In this document: piece by piece, positions 1 to 8,454 of the stretch
Position numbering within the stretch: position 1 is the stretch's first letter
Layout of the letters: every line of letters begins with the position of its first letter
From: Streptomyces sp. NBC_01198
GTDB taxonomy: Bacteria; Actinomycetota; Actinomycetes; Streptomycetales; Streptomycetaceae
Assembly (NCBI RefSeq): GCF_036010485.1
Contig: NZ_CP108568.1
Location: 6,370,001-6,434,000 of the forward strand
Direction: 5' to 3'
Length of the DNA stretch: 64,000 nucleotides
The notes under the pieces: generated by a model
The model's input: the letters and a program-made list of their open reading frames with translations, nothing else
Told to the model about the DNA's origin: nothing
Databases searched by the model: none
Translations under genes and position numbers: made by a program

Positions 1-1201
<1,201 letters not shown>

Positions 1202-1335
1202 TTTGCTCGCGTCCACTGTTTGGTTCCCGGGTTGCGAACAGTCGCACCGGTGAACAGATCCACTAACTGAAAAGTGTGCTTGTTCGCTTGGACTCTGTCG
1301 AGGTCCCGCCGGCGCGGCGGGGCCGACCCGATAGC

Positions 1336-1454
1336 GTTTCGGTGGTCATAGCGTTAGGGAAACGCCCGGTCACATTCCGAACCCGGAAGCTAAGCCTTTC
1401 AGCGCCGATGGTACTGCAGGGGGGACCCTGTGGGAGAGTAGGACACCGCCGAAC
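1336..1454 (+). rRNA. 5S ribosomal RNA
   Basis: A 5S rRNA of about 119 nt. It shows the conserved interior CATTCCGAACCCGGAAGCTAAG (1373-1394) and the distal TGGGAGAGTAGG. The 5' end starts GTTTCGGTGGTCATAG and can pair with the 3' end CACCGCCGAAC. It lies about 135 nt downstream of the 23S gene, the usual order in an actinobacterial rrn operon. Exact ends are estimated from the pairing of helix I. Confidence 0.97.
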
Positions 1455-1464
1455 AATCTTTCCA

Positions 1465-1507
1465 GACCCCTGGTCCTGGCCTCAGCGCTAGGACCAGGGG
1501 TCTTTTT
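1465..1507 (+). terminator. Rho-independent terminator of the rrn operon
   Basis: A 13-bp perfect inverted repeat (GACCCCTGGTCCT at 1465-1477 paired with AGGACCAGGGGTC at 1490-1502) with a 12-nt loop is followed by TTTTT. It lies just after the 5S rRNA. Confidence 0.95.
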
Positions 1508-1588
1508 GCATGAGCGCTCGCCAAGCGCAGCTTCCCCGTGATCACGGGAGCCTTGTACTACAGCAGCACGATTCGAGGAGTCACGTCG

Positions 1589-3772
1589 ATGTCCAACTCG
1601 CCTGAAGACCGGCCCGAGCGTCCCGAACGCCGGGACTCGCGCCCGAGCGGCGGTGGCGACCGCGGGGGTTACCGCAGTGGTGGCCCGCGCAGGGACGGCG
1701 ACCGCCCCAGCGGTGGCGGCTTCCGCCGCGATGACCGACGTGACGACCGCCCCCGTGACGACCGCCCCCGTGACGACCGGCGTGACGACCGTCCGCGTGG
1801 TCCGCGTCGCGAGGGCGACCGCCCCGGCGGTGGCAGTGGTGGCGGCTTCCGCCGCGACGACCGCCCGACAGGTGGCGGTTTCCGCGGTGGCGACCGCCCC
1901 CGTTACGACCGTCCGGCCGGCGGCGGTGGCTTCCGCCGTGACGACCGTCCCGGCGGCGACCGGCCGCGCTTCAACGGCCCGCGTGATGACCGTCCGGGTG
2001 GTGACCGTCCTCGTTACGACGATCGGCGTGACGATCGTCCGCGTGGTCCGCGTCGTGAGGGTGACCGTCCCGGTGGTGGTGGCGGCTTCCGCCGTGACGA
2101 CCGTCCTGGTGGTGACCGTCCCCGTTTCAACGGTCCGCGTGATGACCGTCCCGGTGGCGACCGGCCGCGTTTCAACGGTCCGCGTGATGACCGTCCCCGC
2201 TACGACCGTCCGCGTGATGACCGTCCGGGTGGTGACCGTCCTCGTTACGACGATCGGCGTGATGACCGGCCGCGTGGTCCGCGTCGTGACGGTGACCGTC
2301 CCGGCGGTGGCGGTGGCGGCTTCCGCCGTGACGACCGGCCTGGTGGCGACCGGCCGCGTTTCAACGGTCCGCGTGACGATCGCCCGCGCTACGACCGTCC
2401 CCGCGACGACCGCCCGAGCCATGACCGGCCGAGGGACGAGCGTCCCCGCTACGACGGTCCGCGCGATGACAGGCCGCGTTACGACCGTCCCCGCGATGAC
2501 CGTCCGGCCCGTGACGACCGACCGCGCTACGACCGCCCCCGTGACGACCGACCGCATGACGACCGCCCCCGTGGGCCGCGCCGCGAGGACGACCGGGGCG
2601 GCTTCCGTCGTGACGACCGGCCCCGCGATGACCGTCCGGCCCGTGACGACAGGCCGCGTTACGACCGTCCCCGTGACGACCGCCGGGACGAGCGTCCGCG
2701 CGGTCCGCGTCGTGAGGACGACCGGTCCCGTGACGACCGCGGTTACGGCCGCAGGCCCGCCGTCGAAGGGCGCGGGCGGTTCGAGAACCGCGGTGGCAGG
2801 GACGACCGCCGCGAGGAGCGGGAGCCGGTGCGCCGGCTGCCCATCCCCGACGAGGTCACCGGCCACGAGATCGACCCGAGCGTGCGCCAGGAGCTGATGA
2901 GCCTGCCCAAGACGCTCGCCGACGACGTGGCGCGCAACCTGGTCATGGTGGCGCGGCTGCTGGACGAGGAGCCCGAGCAGGCGTACGCGTACTCGCGGAT
3001 CGCCCTGCGGCTGGCCTCGCGTGTCGCGGCAGTCAGGGAGGCGGCGGGCTTCGCCTCGTACGCCAGCGAGCGCTACGCCGAGGCGCTGGCCGAGTTCCGG
3101 GCCACCCGGCGGATGACCGGCACGGTCGACCTGTGGCCCGTGATGGCCGACTGCGAGCGCGGCCTCGGCCGGCCCGAGCGCGCGCTGGAGATGGCGGGCG
3201 CGCCCGAGGTGCAGAAGCTCGACAAGGCGGGCCAGGTCGAGATGCGCCTGGTGGCCGCCGGCGCCCGGCAGGACATGGGCCAGGCCGAGGCGGCGGTGGT
3301 GACGCTGCAGAGCTCGGAGCTGGCGTCCAGCGCCGTGCACCCGTGGACCGCGCGGCTGCGGTACGCGTACGCCGACGCACTGCTGGCCGTGGGCCGGGAG
3401 CCCGAGGCGCGCGAGTGGTTCGCGAAGGCGCTGGAGGCCGACCAGAACGGCACCACCGACGCCTCCGACCGCCTCGCGCAGCTCGACGGCGTGGAGTTCG
3501 TCGACGCCTTCGAGGACGCCGACGAGGCCGACGAGGCGGATGACGCGGATGACGCCGGCCAGGCGGAAGCCGCGGACGACGCGGAAGCCGCGGATGACGC
3601 GGACGACGCCGATGAGGCGGACCCCGACGAGCCGGACGAGACCGTCGCCGTCGTCGTCACCGACGACGACAGCACGGCAGGCAAGGACAAGGACGCCGAC
3701 CTGACCGACGAGGCCGACCCGGCCTCGTTCCTGGCCTCGCCCTTCCGCGAGCCCGCGGCGGGCGACGACTAG
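1589..3772 (+). CDS. Arg/Asp-rich repeat protein with C-terminal TPR-like domain and acidic tail
   Basis: A 727-residue protein in three parts. Residues about 1-415 are low complexity and dominated by degenerate repeats such as DDRPRYDRPRDDRP and GPRRDGDRPGGGGGFRRDD. Residues about 417-635 form a helical domain starting LPIPDEVTGHEIDPSVRQEL that reads like tetratricopeptide repeats. From about 637 an acidic Asp/Glu/Ala tail follows. The ATG at 1589 was chosen because GAGGAG sits 8 nt upstream (1575-1580); an in-frame ATG at 1538 has no such site. The family is a conserved streptomycete TPR protein of unknown function. The Arg/Gly-rich, charge-alternating N-terminus suggests RNA binding or condensate formation, and position next to the rrn operon fits that, but this is inference. 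A strong terminator follows at 3789. Confidence 0.9.
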   Translation: MSNSPEDRPERPERRDSRPSGGGDRGGYRSGGPRRDGDRPSGGGFRRDDRRDDRPRDDRPRDDRRDDRPRGPRREGDRPGGGSGGGFRRDDRPTGGGFRGGDRPRYDRPAGGGGFRRDDRPGGDRPRFNGPRDDRPGGDRPRYDDRRDDRPRGPRREGDRPGGGGGFRRDDRPGGDRPRFNGPRDDRPGGDRPRFNGPRDDRPRYDRPRDDRPGGDRPRYDDRRDDRPRGPRRDGDRPGGGGGGFRRDDRPGGDRPRFNGPRDDRPRYDRPRDDRPSHDRPRDERPRYDGPRDDRPRYDRPRDDRPARDDRPRYDRPRDDRPHDDRPRGPRREDDRGGFRRDDRPRDDRPARDDRPRYDRPRDDRRDERPRGPRREDDRSRDDRGYGRRPAVEGRGRFENRGGRDDRREEREPVRRLPIPDEVTGHEIDPSVRQELMSLPKTLADDVARNLVMVARLLDEEPEQAYAYSRIALRLASRVAAVREAAGFASYASERYAEALAEFRATRRMTGTVDLWPVMADCERGLGRPERALEMAGAPEVQKLDKAGQVEMRLVAAGARQDMGQAEAAVVTLQSSELASSAVHPWTARLRYAYADALLAVGREPEAREWFAKALEADQNGTTDASDRLAQLDGVEFVDAFEDADEADEADDADDAGQAEAADDAEAADDADDADEADPDEPDETVAVVVTDDDSTAGKDKDADLTDEADPASFLASPFREPAAGDD
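1700..2760 (+). repeat. Intragenic degenerate repeats encoding DRPR/DDRP units
   Basis: About 1 kb of coding sequence is built from short degenerate units of the type CGTGATGACCGTCC and CGGCTTCCGCCGTGACGA, with several longer blocks duplicated (for example the block around 2035-2130 resembles the one around 2255-2345). The repeats encode the disordered half of the protein. They also create long spurious open frames on the other strand. Expect strain-to-strain length variation and assembly difficulty here. Confidence 0.85.
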
Positions 3773-3788
3773 CCCGTCGATTCACGAG

Positions 3789-3829
3789 AGAGGGAGGCAC
3801 CCGCACACCGCGGGTGCCTCCCTCTTTTT
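3789..3829 (+). terminator. Rho-independent terminator
   Basis: A 15-bp perfect stem (AGAGGGAGGCACCCG at 3789-3803 with CGGGTGCCTCCCTCT at 3811-3825) and a 7-nt loop, followed by TTTTC. It lies between the repeat/TPR gene and the convergent DUF1015 gene and can serve both strands. Confidence 0.93.
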
Positions 3830-3847
3830 CGTGCCGTCGCGCGCGCG

Positions 3848-5161
3848 TCAGTCCAGGTCCAGGCTCCGCATGACCAGCCCGCTGGCCGGTTTCGGTCCGA
3901 AGGATGTCGACTTCCGCGGCATCATTACGCCCTGCCGGGCCAGGTCGCGCACCACGTGTTCGCGTACCGGGTGCATCAGCACCGCCGTGCCGCCGTGCCG
4001 CAGCGCCTGCTCGACGGCGTCGTCGGCCGCGTGGATGTAGCGGATGTCGTCGGGCGAGTCGGGGATCCGCCAGACCTGGTCGAGCAGCAGGGTGTGCAGG
4101 ACGGTCGCGTCCAGGCGTCGCCATTGCGCCGGGCGGTCCGCGGGCACGCAGCGGTCGAGCGCGCCGGGGTCCGGGCGGTCCAGGAGGTATAAGCCGCTGT
4201 CCCCGGCGAGCAGGAAGGCGTTGCCGGCGTCCGCCGCGCCGGCCAGGGCGCCGAGGGCGGTGTCGAGGGGGTGGCCGGGCAGCTCGCGGACCCGGAAGAA
4301 CGGGCGGGCGGCCTTCAGGGCGCGGTCGAGCGGCAGGCGTTGCAGGACGCGGTGGATGGCGCGGACCCGCAGCGGGTGGCGGGAGGTGTCGACCAGCAGC
4401 ACCAGCCCGTAGTCCCACCCGGTGCCCGGCGGGTGCCCGGCCTGGAGCCTGCGGTAGGTGGCCCAGCGGTGGTGTCCGTCGGCGATCAGGGCCTGGCGGC
4501 CGGCCAGGTCGGCGCCGATCGCCGCGACCTCGGTCGGGTCGGTGAGCGACCACAGACGGTGGGCGACGCCGTCCTCGGTCGTCGTGTCGAGCAGCGGCTC
4601 GCGGGTGCCCGCGGTGTGCTCGATGAGGGCGGCGGTCACGTCACCGTCGCGGTAGGCGAGCAGCAGGGGTTCGAGGTTGGCGCGGGTGGCCCGCATCAGC
4701 GCCGCGCGGTCGGCGACCGGGCCCGGCATCACGTCCTCGTGCGGCAGCACGACGCCGTCCTCCGGCGGGGTGAGCCGCAGGGCGCCGATGACGCCGCGCT
4801 GCAGGTGGTCGCCGTCGCGCTGCTCGTAGACGTAGAGCGCGGGGTCCCGGTCGGCGGCGAGCACGCCCTTGTCCCGCCACTCGGCGAGGGTGCGGGCGGC
4901 CTTGCCGTGCCGGGCCTCCGGCGTCTCGGCGTCGGGAAGGATCAGGCGGACGACGTTGTACGGGTCGGCCGTCTCCAGGTGGCGCTGGCCGTCCGGCCGC
5001 ACGACGACGTCGTAGGGCGGCGACGTGACCGCCGCGAGGCTGCCGACGCGCGCGGCGACGTACCGCAGGCCGCGGAAAGGGGTCAGGCGCAAGCCCTGCT
5101 CGTGGTCAGGACCGGGGTGTGGTCCGGAGTCGGGTCCGGGGTGGGGACCGGGAATGCTCAT
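3848..5161 (-). CDS. DUF1015 family protein
   Basis: A 437-residue protein of the DUF1015 family. It has the typical N-terminal segment LTPFRGLRYVAA followed by VTSPPYDVV, and the diagnostic DGHHRWATYRRL near residues 228-239. Family members are cytosolic and sometimes described as SpoOJ/ParA/ParB-associated or kinase-like, but the biochemical function is not established. The start is the ATG at 5161 giving MSIPGPHPGPD; the frame stays open further upstream, but the upstream sequence is not family-like and no better start is seen. The first 25 residues are a Gly/Pro/Asp repeat. The gene is divergent from the HAD phosphatase at 5237 with a 75-bp shared promoter region. Confidence 0.9.
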   Translation of the reverse strand: MSIPGPHPGPDSGPHPGPDHEQGLRLTPFRGLRYVAARVGSLAAVTSPPYDVVVRPDGQRHLETADPYNVVRLILPDAETPEARHGKAARTLAEWRDKGVLAADRDPALYVYEQRDGDHLQRGVIGALRLTPPEDGVVLPHEDVMPGPVADRAALMRATRANLEPLLLAYRDGDVTAALIEHTAGTREPLLDTTTEDGVAHRLWSLTDPTEVAAIGADLAGRQALIADGHHRWATYRRLQAGHPPGTGWDYGLVLLVDTSRHPLRVRAIHRVLQRLPLDRALKAARPFFRVRELPGHPLDTALGALAGAADAGNAFLLAGDSGLYLLDRPDPGALDRCVPADRPAQWRRLDATVLHTLLLDQVWRIPDSPDDIRYIHAADDAVEQALRHGGTAVLMHPVREHVVRDLARQGVMMPRKSTSFGPKPASGLVMRSLDLD

Positions 5162-5236
5162 CAGCGCATGGTACGTCCGGCGGTGCGGATGGGGCATGAT
5201 CGAGGAGACGACGACCTGCGAGGAGCGAGCACGCCC

Positions 5237-6241
5237 ATGACCCACCGGACCAGTCCGAGCGGCAGCGAGAAGCCGCTGGACACCGCGTACGACACGGCGC
5301 TGCTGGACCTGGACGGTGTCGTCTACGCCGGCGGCGACGCCATCGCGCACGCCGCCGACTCGCTCGCCGCCGCGCGCTCCGACGGCATGCGGCTCGCGTA
5401 CGTCACCAACAACGCGGCCCGTACGCCGCAGACGGTGGCGGAACACCTCAGCCGGCTCGGCGTGCCGGCCGGGGCGGAGGATGTCATCACCTCGGCGCAG
5501 GCCGTCGCCCGGCTCATCGCCGACCATGTGCCGGCCGGGTCGAAAGTCCTCGCGGTCGGCGGCGAGGGCCTTTTCGCGGCGCTGCGCGAACGCGGCCTCC
5601 AGCCGGTGGAGTCCGCCGACGACGCGCCCGCGGCGGCCGTGCAGGGCTACGGACCCGAGCTGCGGTGGTCGCAGCTCGCGGAGGTGACCTTCGCGGTGAA
5701 CGCCGGGGTGCCGTGGTTCGCCTCCAACACCGACCGCACGATCCCGACGGCCCGCGGCATCGCGCCGGGGAACGGTGCGGCGGTCGAGGTGGTACGGATC
5801 GCCACCGGCGCCACGCCGCGGGTGGCGGGCAAGCCGCTGCCGCCGATGCACCGGGAGACGGTGCTCAGGACGGGGGCTCAGCGCCCCCTGGTCGTGGGGG
5901 ACCGGCTCGACACGGACATCGAGGGCGCGCACGAAGGCGGGGTCGACTCGCTGCTCGTCCTGACCGGGGTCACGACGGCGTCCCAGCTGCTCGCGGCCGA
6001 GCCGCAGCACCGGCCGACCTACGTCGCCGCCGACCTGCGGGGGCTGCTCACCCCCCACCCGGCCGTCACCTGGGAGGACTCCCGCGCCCGCTGCGGCGGT
6101 TGGACCTGCGGCCCGGCGGGCGACGAGCTCGACCTCGCCGGCTCCGGCGACCCCCTCGACGGCCTCCGCGCCCTCTGCGCCGCAGCCTGGTCCCACCCCG
6201 ACCTCGACCCCACCACCCCCCTCTCCCACCTCAACCTCTAA
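5237..6241 (+). CDS. HAD-IIA family phosphatase (NagD-like)
   Basis: A 334-residue haloacid dehalogenase superfamily hydrolase of subclass IIA, the NagD/4-nitrophenylphosphatase group, which dephosphorylates small phosphorylated metabolites. Motif I is DLDGVVYAGG with nucleophile Asp24 and general acid Asp26. Motif II is the Thr in VTNNAARTP. The metal-binding motif is GDRLDTDIEG with Asp222 and Asp227. The usual IIA cap lies between motifs II and III. The ATG at 5237 follows GAGGAG at about 12 nt. The substrate cannot be read from the sequence. The C-terminal 70 residues (after LTPHPAVTWEDS) are a poorly conserved extension. Confidence 0.92.
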   Translation: MTHRTSPSGSEKPLDTAYDTALLDLDGVVYAGGDAIAHAADSLAAARSDGMRLAYVTNNAARTPQTVAEHLSRLGVPAGAEDVITSAQAVARLIADHVPAGSKVLAVGGEGLFAALRERGLQPVESADDAPAAAVQGYGPELRWSQLAEVTFAVNAGVPWFASNTDRTIPTARGIAPGNGAAVEVVRIATGATPRVAGKPLPPMHRETVLRTGAQRPLVVGDRLDTDIEGAHEGGVDSLLVLTGVTTASQLLAAEPQHRPTYVAADLRGLLTPHPAVTWEDSRARCGGWTCGPAGDELDLAGSGDPLDGLRALCAAAWSHPDLDPTTPLSHLNL

Positions 6242-6327
6242 CCAACCCCGCCCGCACGCCGCACCTGCGCCGCGCGGCCGCTCCCCTGGGGGGGGTGCCC
6301 TCTTCGGCAGAGGGCCCGGGGCGGGGG

Positions 6328-6470
6328 GAACTGCGCGCCAAGCCACGACCCACCGCAACGGGGACGCCCACCGCAAGGGGCAACTCCTCAGGGGCGTGGG
6401 GAACTGCGCGCCAAGCCACGACGCACCGGAACAGGAACGCCCACCGCAGGGGCGCAACCCGGGCGGCCGG
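6328..6470. repeat. Two tandem ~73-bp copies of a dispersed streptomycete intergenic repeat
   Basis: The block starting GAACTGCGCGCCAAGCCACG at 6328 recurs at 6401 in the same orientation, so the unit is about 73 bp; the flanking ACGCCCACCGCA is also duplicated. Related copies with the same GAACTGCGCG core are at 15939-15960 (inverted), 34930-34961 and 34996-35025. No coding potential is visible. The element lies between the convergent HAD phosphatase and siderophore-interacting protein genes. Confidence 0.8.
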
Positions 6471-6478
6471 GGGAAGGA

Positions 6479-7291
6479 TCAGGTCACCGGGAGAAGCGCG
6501 TCCTCGGACGCACCCCGGCGCCAGTAGCCGGCGAAGGTGACGGCACCCGGGGCGAACGCGCGGGCACCGACCAGGTGCCGCCGCACCTCGCGGACGACAC
6601 CGGCCTCCCCGGCCACCCACGCGTACGGCGCCCCCGCCGGGAACAGCGCGGCGGCGACAGCCGCGGGCAAGGCCCCGGGCCGGGTCAGCCAGCTGACCTC
6701 GGCCTGGCACTTCGTGGGGAGCTCGATGCGGTCCTCGGGGGAGCCGACCGAGATCCACGCCTTGACCACCGTGCCGGCCGGCAGCCACTCCAGGATGGCG
6801 GCGACGGCGGGCACCGCCGTCTCGTCGGCGCACAGCAGAACCCAGTCCGTGCCGGCCGGCGGCCGGAAGTCGACTCCGCCGTTGTCGGGCACGACGGGTG
6901 CCAGGAGGGTGAGCCGGTCGCCAGGCACGGCCCGGTTCGCCCACCGGGAGGCGGGCCCGAGGTCGCCGTGCAGGGCGAAGTCGATGTCGAGCTCGGCGGG
7001 TTCGCGGCCGCGTTCCCGCCGCACGTCCCGGATCGTGTACGTGCGCATGATGCCGCGCACCTCGGGATCGAGGGCCCGCCAGCCCGCGTACCAGTCGGCG
7101 TCAAGCACCTCGGGCAGTACCGGCTCGTCCTGCCCTTCCTGCGGCAGGAAGAGCTTGAGCCGCTGGTCCCGGCCGCCGCTGGCGACCGCGTCGAGGCCGG
7201 GGCCGCCGAGCACGACCCGCAGCAGCCCGGCGGACAGCCGGTGCGTGCGCAGCACGGTGGCCCGGAAGAAGTCGTAGGTGGGCGTGGACAT
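6479..7291 (-). CDS. Siderophore-interacting protein (FAD/NAD(P)H ferric-siderophore reductase)
   Basis: A 270-residue SIP-family flavoprotein. It is expected to reduce Fe(III)-siderophore in the cytosol with NAD(P)H and FAD, releasing iron. The N-terminal FAD-binding beta barrel carries the signature RTYTIRDVR at residues 83-91 (Arg-x-Tyr-Thr/Ser-x-Arg) and then HGDLGPASRWA at 108-118. The C-terminal SIP domain includes LLCADETAVPAV and WVAGEAGVVREVRRHLV. The start at 7291 is fixed by an in-frame TGA only 10 nt upstream. A DtxR/DmdR-type iron box lies about 95 nt upstream, so iron repression is very likely. The gene follows a 17-codon ORF by 4 nt. Confidence 0.94.
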   Translation of the reverse strand: MSTPTYDFFRATVLRTHRLSAGLLRVVLGGPGLDAVASGGRDQRLKLFLPQEGQDEPVLPEVLDADWYAGWRALDPEVRGIMRTYTIRDVRRERGREPAELDIDFALHGDLGPASRWANRAVPGDRLTLLAPVVPDNGGVDFRPPAGTDWVLLCADETAVPAVAAILEWLPAGTVVKAWISVGSPEDRIELPTKCQAEVSWLTRPGALPAAVAAALFPAGAPYAWVAGEAGVVREVRRHLVGARAFAPGAVTFAGYWRRGASEDALLPVT

Positions 7292-7295
7292 GGCC

Positions 7296-7349
7296 TCAGC
7301 TCACCTTCTTCGCACGGCCGGCGTACTTGGCGCAGGAGAAGGTCTGCAT
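7296..7349 (-). CDS. 17-codon upstream ORF of the siderophore-interacting protein gene
   Basis: The minus strand holds ATG at 7349 and TGA at 7298-7296, encoding MQTFSCAKYAGRAKKVS. It lies between the iron box and the siderophore-interacting protein gene and ends 4 nt before the start of that gene. The sequence is basic with one Cys and does not belong to a family I can name. The spacing suggests translational coupling or a leader role. No strong ribosome-binding site is seen before the ATG, so the call is tentative. Confidence 0.5.
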   Translation of the reverse strand: MQTFSCAKYAGRAKKVS

Positions 7350-7384
7350 GGTGGAGCGCCGCTCTGCTCGGGGGGTGAGTTACC

Positions 7385-7404
7385 AAGGTTAGGCTAACCT
7401 AACG
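7385..7404. promoter_or_regulatory. Iron box (DmdR1/IdeR/DtxR-type operator)
   Basis: AAGGTTAGGCTAACCTAACG contains the near-perfect palindrome AGGTTAGGCTAACCT and matches the actinobacterial iron-box consensus TTAGGTTAGGCTAACCTAA. It sits upstream of the siderophore-interacting protein gene on the minus strand and of the decayed ABC ATPase on the plus strand. On the minus strand its TAACCT could also serve as a -10 element. Confidence 0.9.
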
Positions 7405-7472
7405 TCCGCCGATCGGCGAGCCGACATCTCCACTCGACGACCTTCCCGGGAGCGCCGGCCTGACCACCCGTA

Positions 7473-7850
7473 ATGCCGACACGTCGACTGGAGGACCGCG
7501 ACTGGGAGCCGACGCGGACACCCTTGGATTCGACCAGCGCGTCGTCACGGAAAAGCCGATGTCGACTTACCGGACCACACCTTCACCGTGGTCGTCGGAC
7601 CCAGCACATGCGGCAAGTCGACATTTCTGTGCGCGTCGGCCCGGCTGGTCAAGCCCGCGCGGGGCAGGAGGCGCTGCTGGACGGCGGGTGACCGGCACGC
7701 GGCCGGCCAAGTCGATGGCCAGGACTCTCGGGCTGCTCCCGGAGAGTTCGGCGGCACCTGACGGCGTCACCGTCGCCGCGCCGGTGGACGAACTGACCAG
7801 CGGGCAGCGGCAACGCGATGGCGCCGGCCCGGCAGACACCGCTACTACCC
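7473..7850 (+). pseudogene. Decayed ferric-siderophore ABC transporter ATP-binding protein (FecE/FepC-like)
   Basis: Three reading frames together spell fragments of a siderophore-transport ATPase. They are LGADADTLGFDQRVV (from 7502), then VDLPDHTFTVVVGPSTCGKS followed by TFLCASARLVKPARG with a complete Walker A (7561-7665), then VTGTRPAKSMARTLGLLP followed by ESSAAPDGVTVA with the Q-loop region (from 7688), then a degenerate signature VDELTSGQRQR (from about 7784) and AMAPARQTPLL. Frameshifts separate the pieces. The stretch between GVTVA and the signature is deleted, and the Walker B region onwards is missing. Intact genes of this type usually lie next to a siderophore-interacting protein gene, as here. 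It is an inactive remnant of an iron-regulated uptake operon. The 95 bp from 7851 to 7945 hold no gene I recognise. Confidence 0.82.
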
Positions 7851-7945
7851 GGTGCGCCGCCGGACCATCGAGGACCCCGAAAGCGGTACGCCGCTGGCGA
7901 TGCCCGCCGCACGGCGGCCCGTCAGGACCGTCCGCACCGGCGGGA

Positions 7946-8293
7946 TCACAGCAGCGAGCGCAGCCGGATCACATCCCGCAGCGACGCCTGCACCTTGACC
8001 CGCCCGCTGCCCCACGCCTTGGCGAAGTTCAGCTCGCCGCCGACCATCGCCACCAGGTCGTCGCCGGACATGGCCAGCCGGATCTGCGCCTTGTCGGGCG
8101 GCGTGCCAGGCACGGTGACGACATCGGTGATCGTGCTGTCGGCGAGCCGCCCCACGAAGGTGACGTCCAGATCGGTGATCCGGCAGCTCAGCGAACGGTC
8201 CAGGGCGGTGGCGGCACGCGTGTCGTCCGCCGCCTTCGCCATGTTCCGCGACAGTTGGTCGAGTGCGGCACGGCACTCTTCGAGGGTGGCCAT
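7946..8293 (-). CDS. SCP2 sterol-binding-like small protein
   Basis: A 115-residue protein resembling the SCP2 sterol-transfer fold. The pattern DKAQIRLAMSGDDLVAMVGG followed by ELNFAKAWGSGRVKVQASLR is the typical C-terminal half, where a hydrophobic pocket can bind lipid. There is no signal peptide, so it is likely cytosolic. The function is not known in this group; lipid binding is inference from the fold. ATG at 8293. It is divergent from the H1-like protein gene at 8455, with a 161-bp region between them. Confidence 0.8.
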   Translation of the reverse strand: MATLEECRAALDQLSRNMAKAADDTRAATALDRSLSCRITDLDVTFVGRLADSTITDVVTVPGTPPDKAQIRLAMSGDDLVAMVGGELNFAKAWGSGRVKVQASLRDVIRLRSLL

Positions 8294-8454
8294 CGGCGCG
8301 GTGTCTTCCGGTCGAGCGGTACGTCCGGACGACGGTACCGCAGGCTCCGTCAACGGGCCGCAGCGGCGGAAGGCGGTAGCGTCATGACCACGGGGGTCCG
8401 CGCGCGGTCCACCGGGTGAACGATGTGTCAACGGCGAGGCGAGGAGTGAGAGCG

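Noticed and set aside
1700-2760. Possible CRISPR-like array
   Set aside because: The short repeats have no spacers of constant length and stay in one reading frame, so they are protein-coding repeats.
1370-3340. A 656-codon open frame on the minus strand antisense to the repeat protein
   Set aside because: Its VVTGRTVIAG-type repeats are the mirror of the DRP repeats on the plus strand. It has no ribosome-binding site and runs into the 5S gene.
7851-7945. An in-frame stretch reading RYYPVRRRTIEDPESG after the decayed ATPase
   Set aside because: It might be the tail of another lost gene, but no family could be named, so it is not listed as a feature.
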